This document shows positions 33,463-35,454 of a stretch of DNA of 35,454 bases, one piece after another. Source of the stretch: Chromera velia (lineage: Eukaryota; Sar; Chromeraceae); NCBI GenBank assembly GCA_018398765.1, contig JAHBMJ010000961.1:2501-37954 (forward strand). The letters run 5' to 3'. Numbering within the stretch: position 1 is the first letter of the stretch; each line of letters opens with the position of its first letter. The position numbers were made by a program, and so were the translations under genes. The notes under the pieces are model-generated. The model searched no databases. It was given only the letters and a program-made list of their open reading frames with translations, and was not told where the DNA came from.

Positions 33463-35356
33463 GCAGATCTGGGACCTGAACAACCTCCAATACATCGGCA
33501 CGCTCCCTGGCCATAGAGGCTTCATCAGGTNGGGGGGGGGGGGGGGCAGAGGGGCTTTTTTCCTTAATAGAGACGGGAGTTGACGCGGGACGGAGGGAGA
33601 AAGATAGAATGGGTGTTAAAAAAAGGGCACGGAGGAATGAAAATTGTGCAGAACATTTGGTTCTTCCTGGTGGTCTGTCAGTGGCTATTTATCTCTCCGT
33701 TTGTTTCTTTCTTTCTCCCTTCTCCCTCCCTCATGTCTGCAGATGCCTTTGCAGCAGTTACCCGAGGAAGATCCTTTGCTCGGGTAGTCAGGACAAGACC
33801 ATCAAGGTCAGAGGGGGGGGGGGGGGGGGGGGGGGGGGGTCAGTGGGTATTTCTTCTTCTGTTATTAGAGCACTTCTGTGGAATCTCCTGCTGTGAGAAC
33901 CTGTCGTCAAATATCGTTCTACGCTTCCAGATGCATGTGACAAAAGAATTCTTTCCTTCCCTCTCAGAGAGAGATCAGAAGAACACTAGGAGTCAAGGAA
34001 GGAAGGGAGTGGAGTTCTCCGCTCTGATTAGGGAAGAAAAGAACAAAAGAACAGAAAAAAATGAATGAACTGACAGGACACAAAGCTTCCGTTTGACTTC
34101 CTCGTGCTTCCCTCCTTCCTGCCTTCATTCAGGTTTGGAGTCTGGAAACGTTTTCTGCCAAGAGGACCCTAGTCGGACACCAGAAGGAGGTCCGTCCGTC
34201 CGTCTGTTTGTCTAGCGCTCATGCTCTGCTTTTTTTGTTGGTTACAAGAGTTTTTGGGCCTCCCTTATGTTCCTTCCTGCCACGCCATTTTTTTACCTTT
34301 CGTTCATGGGCTGCATGCGTCTCGTTTCTTCTCTTCTCTTTGCTGAAGAGAGGAAAAGATAAAACCGAAGTTGAATGCATGGAGCATGCAAAAGGGAAGA
34401 CGAAACGAAAAAGAAAGAGTGGAATAGTGGGAGCGCATTTGCTAGATCTAGATCGCAAAGCACAACGTGTCTTTCAGGAAGTCCCACTGTGAATCGCTGT
34501 CGGCTCTCTATCCTCTTATTTGTTTTTCCTCTGTGCAGCTCCCTCCCTCACTTCCCGCCCGCCTCTCGATAGATGAATGAATGAATGAATGAATAAATGA
34601 ATGAATGACTGAATGACTGAATGAATGCGTGCAGGTGATGTCCCTCCTTTTGTTGGAAAGGAAGGAGTGCCTTCTCTCTGGGAGTGAGGACAAGACTCTG
34701 CGGGTGGGTGGGTGGGATCGATCAGTTTTTTTCTCATTAATCAGGACTAACAAATTTGCCTTCTTCGTTTTTTCTGTCCCGACCAGCTGGTCTGTCGGCT
34801 TGTTGACTCTCTCTCTCTATGCCTAGGAAGGGTTTTGGCCGCCAGAAATGGATTTCAAAAATCCAAAGTACGTGACAGCGTCTCTCTCTCTCTCTCTCTC
34901 TCGCGCGTGCGCGCGCGCGCGTGAAAATACGACCAACTTACTACCCTTAACGAGATCATGTGCCGTCCTAGTGTCTTTTTGTTTTCTTTTCTTTTCCCGC
35001 TCGCTCTGCCAGCTTTACTGTCTGCCAGATTCCTTTCCTTTCCTCCCCCATTAGAAGGACGAGACGTGAATGAAGAATGAAAGGACATTCTCTCTGTTTC
35101 TCTGTGGGGTTTTCTCCATACGTGCACACATGTATGCGTGTGCGTGTGTGTGTGTGTGTGCAGTTGTGGTGCCTGAACAACCTGAATCCTCTTTTGATTC
35201 TGGATGAGGCCCACTCAGCGGGTCTGTCTGTCTGTCTGTTTGATTGTTTTTTCTTCTCTTTTTTCGTCAACAGATGCAAGAGAAGGGAAAACAAAAGAAG
35301 GAAGACGCTACAGGATCACTTGGTATGGCCCAGAGAGGCGGGAAGGAGCCTTCTAA
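29873..35356 (+). CDS. WD40-repeat protein with N-terminal ubiquitin/PB1-like segments
   Basis: Exons: 29873-29991, 30085-30226, 30686-30817, 31246-31444, 31773-31937, 32508-32743, 32958-33056, 33467-33528, 33743-33806, 34133-34189, 34635-34703, 35164-35221, and tentatively 35274-35356 ending in TAA. All phases agree (about 494 residues). Residues 1-90 (MIGPISLFVQYPNRPP...) and ~88-140 (EVVWFPGASPEQIEAALKRA) look like two small beta-grasp, ubiquitin/PB1-like units; this is inference. A Gly/Arg/Ser-rich linker follows (~140-330). Then come three WD40 repeats: GHVGFVSCMEVV...NIMIWDL, GHRGFIRCLCSS...DKTIKVWSL and GHQKEVMSLLLL...DKTLRLWCL. A propeller normally needs about seven repeats, so the gene probably continues beyond the window and the thirteenth exon may be false. 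WD40 proteins act as scaffolds; the specific role is unknown. An N lies next to the exon-8 donor. Confidence 0.82.
30489..30640 (+). repeat. Tandem duplication in intron of the WD40 gene
   Basis: Two copies about 105 bp apart share GGCCCGTCAGACAGG (or GGCCTGTCAGACGGG) followed by CAAAGACGACCCTGACTGAT and a CACACACAC stretch. It lies inside the second intron of the WD40 gene and does not include an exon edge. Confidence 0.85.
32026..32072. repeat. (CCCT)n/(CT)n microsatellite in intron
   Basis: Pyrimidine-only tract in the intron between exons 5 and 6 of the WD40 gene; four CCCT units followed by a CT run. Confidence 0.85.
33389..33412 (+). repeat. Duplicate of WD40 exon-8 acceptor and first codons
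   Basis: GCAGATCTGGGACCTGAACA (continuing ACCT) occurs here and again at 33463-33486, 74 bp apart, identical over 24 bases. The second copy is the real exon 8 start (IWDLNN...). Between them lies GTGTGTGG and a (GTAT)n run. The first copy could act as a decoy acceptor or as a mini-exon with the following GTGTGT as donor. Confidence 0.9.
33531..33546. other. Assembly ambiguity (N) and G run at exon-8 donor
   Basis: A single N follows GT of the exon-8 donor and is followed by a run of about fifteen G. A second run of more than twenty G starts near 33814. Homopolymers of this length are unreliable, so the intron sequence here may be wrong. The GT itself is visible. Confidence 0.9.
34572..34626. 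repeat. (AATG)n microsatellite in intron
   Basis: About a dozen AATG/ATGAATGA units just upstream of the exon-11 acceptor of the WD40 gene. Confidence 0.9.
34881..34922. repeat. (CT)n followed by (CG)n in intron
   Basis: A CT run followed by a short alternating CG/CGCGCG run in the last long intron of the WD40 gene. The alternating purine-pyrimidine part could adopt Z-DNA. Confidence 0.8.
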
Positions 35357-35454
35357 TATGAGTATCTGCATTGTTCTCAGGGGTGTGTAGTTTCACGTTC
35401 GGGAATGGAATGTCTCTCTCTACCTCCCTCTCCCTCTCCCCCCGACCCCCCCCC

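Noticed and set aside
34848..34880. Possible extra WD40-gene exon after GGCCGCCAG
   Set aside because: Exon 11 joins exon 12 directly in phase to give TLRLWCLNN, the expected WD40 ending, so an intervening exon is unnecessary.

Overview
The window looks like nuclear DNA of a free-living alveolate. A chromerid such as Chromera velia is my best guess, but this is inference. The reasons are intron-rich genes with short exons (up to 13 per gene), an ERK7/MAPK15-type kinase locus of apicomplexan style, a MYND-finger protein of a kind I associate with protists, very abundant CTTT/CTGT/GAAA/AATG microsatellites, and many TGCATGCA motifs like those bound by ApiAP2 factors. There are no operons or bacterial ribosome-binding sites. 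One N at 33531, beside long G runs, marks a draft assembly.

Layout. 1-6125: gene-poor, microsatellite-rich DNA with an AT-rich island near 2880-3360. 6126-8018 (-): a two-exon multi-pass membrane protein whose frame continues about 113 codons past a TAG. 8019-8631: a GC-rich palindromic patch next to an AT-rich stretch. 8632-10239 (-): one long intronless frame for a low-complexity, charged protein. 10240-11756: repeats, including a 68-bp direct repeat pair flanking two GC-rich minisatellites. 11757-16046 (-): a ten-exon ERK7-like MAP kinase carrying three lesions, probably a pseudokinase or recent pseudogene. 16047-18268: gene-poor. 18269-19783 (-): a two-exon secreted protein with a collagen-like stretch and a phage/bacterial tail-collar domain. 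20598-23686 (+): a five-exon gene of unknown function, possibly START-like. 24263-25797: three tandem copies of a ~509-bp unit. 25798-27133: AT-rich, gene-poor. 27134-29243 (-): a three-exon MYND zinc-finger protein. 29873 to the window end (+): a 12-13 exon WD40 protein with two N-terminal ubiquitin/PB1-like segments.

The genes share no evident pathway. Two pairs are head-to-head (tail-collar/START-like, and MYND/WD40) with roughly 0.6-0.8 kb between starts, so each pair may share an upstream region.

The most distinctive signal runs across genes. Introns repeatedly carry local duplications of the exon edge and splice site (five cases in three genes). Donors fit GTNNG with C favoured at +3, and acceptors are almost always GCAG. 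All exon models were derived by hand from frame, splice dinucleotides and phase; no transcript or database evidence was available.
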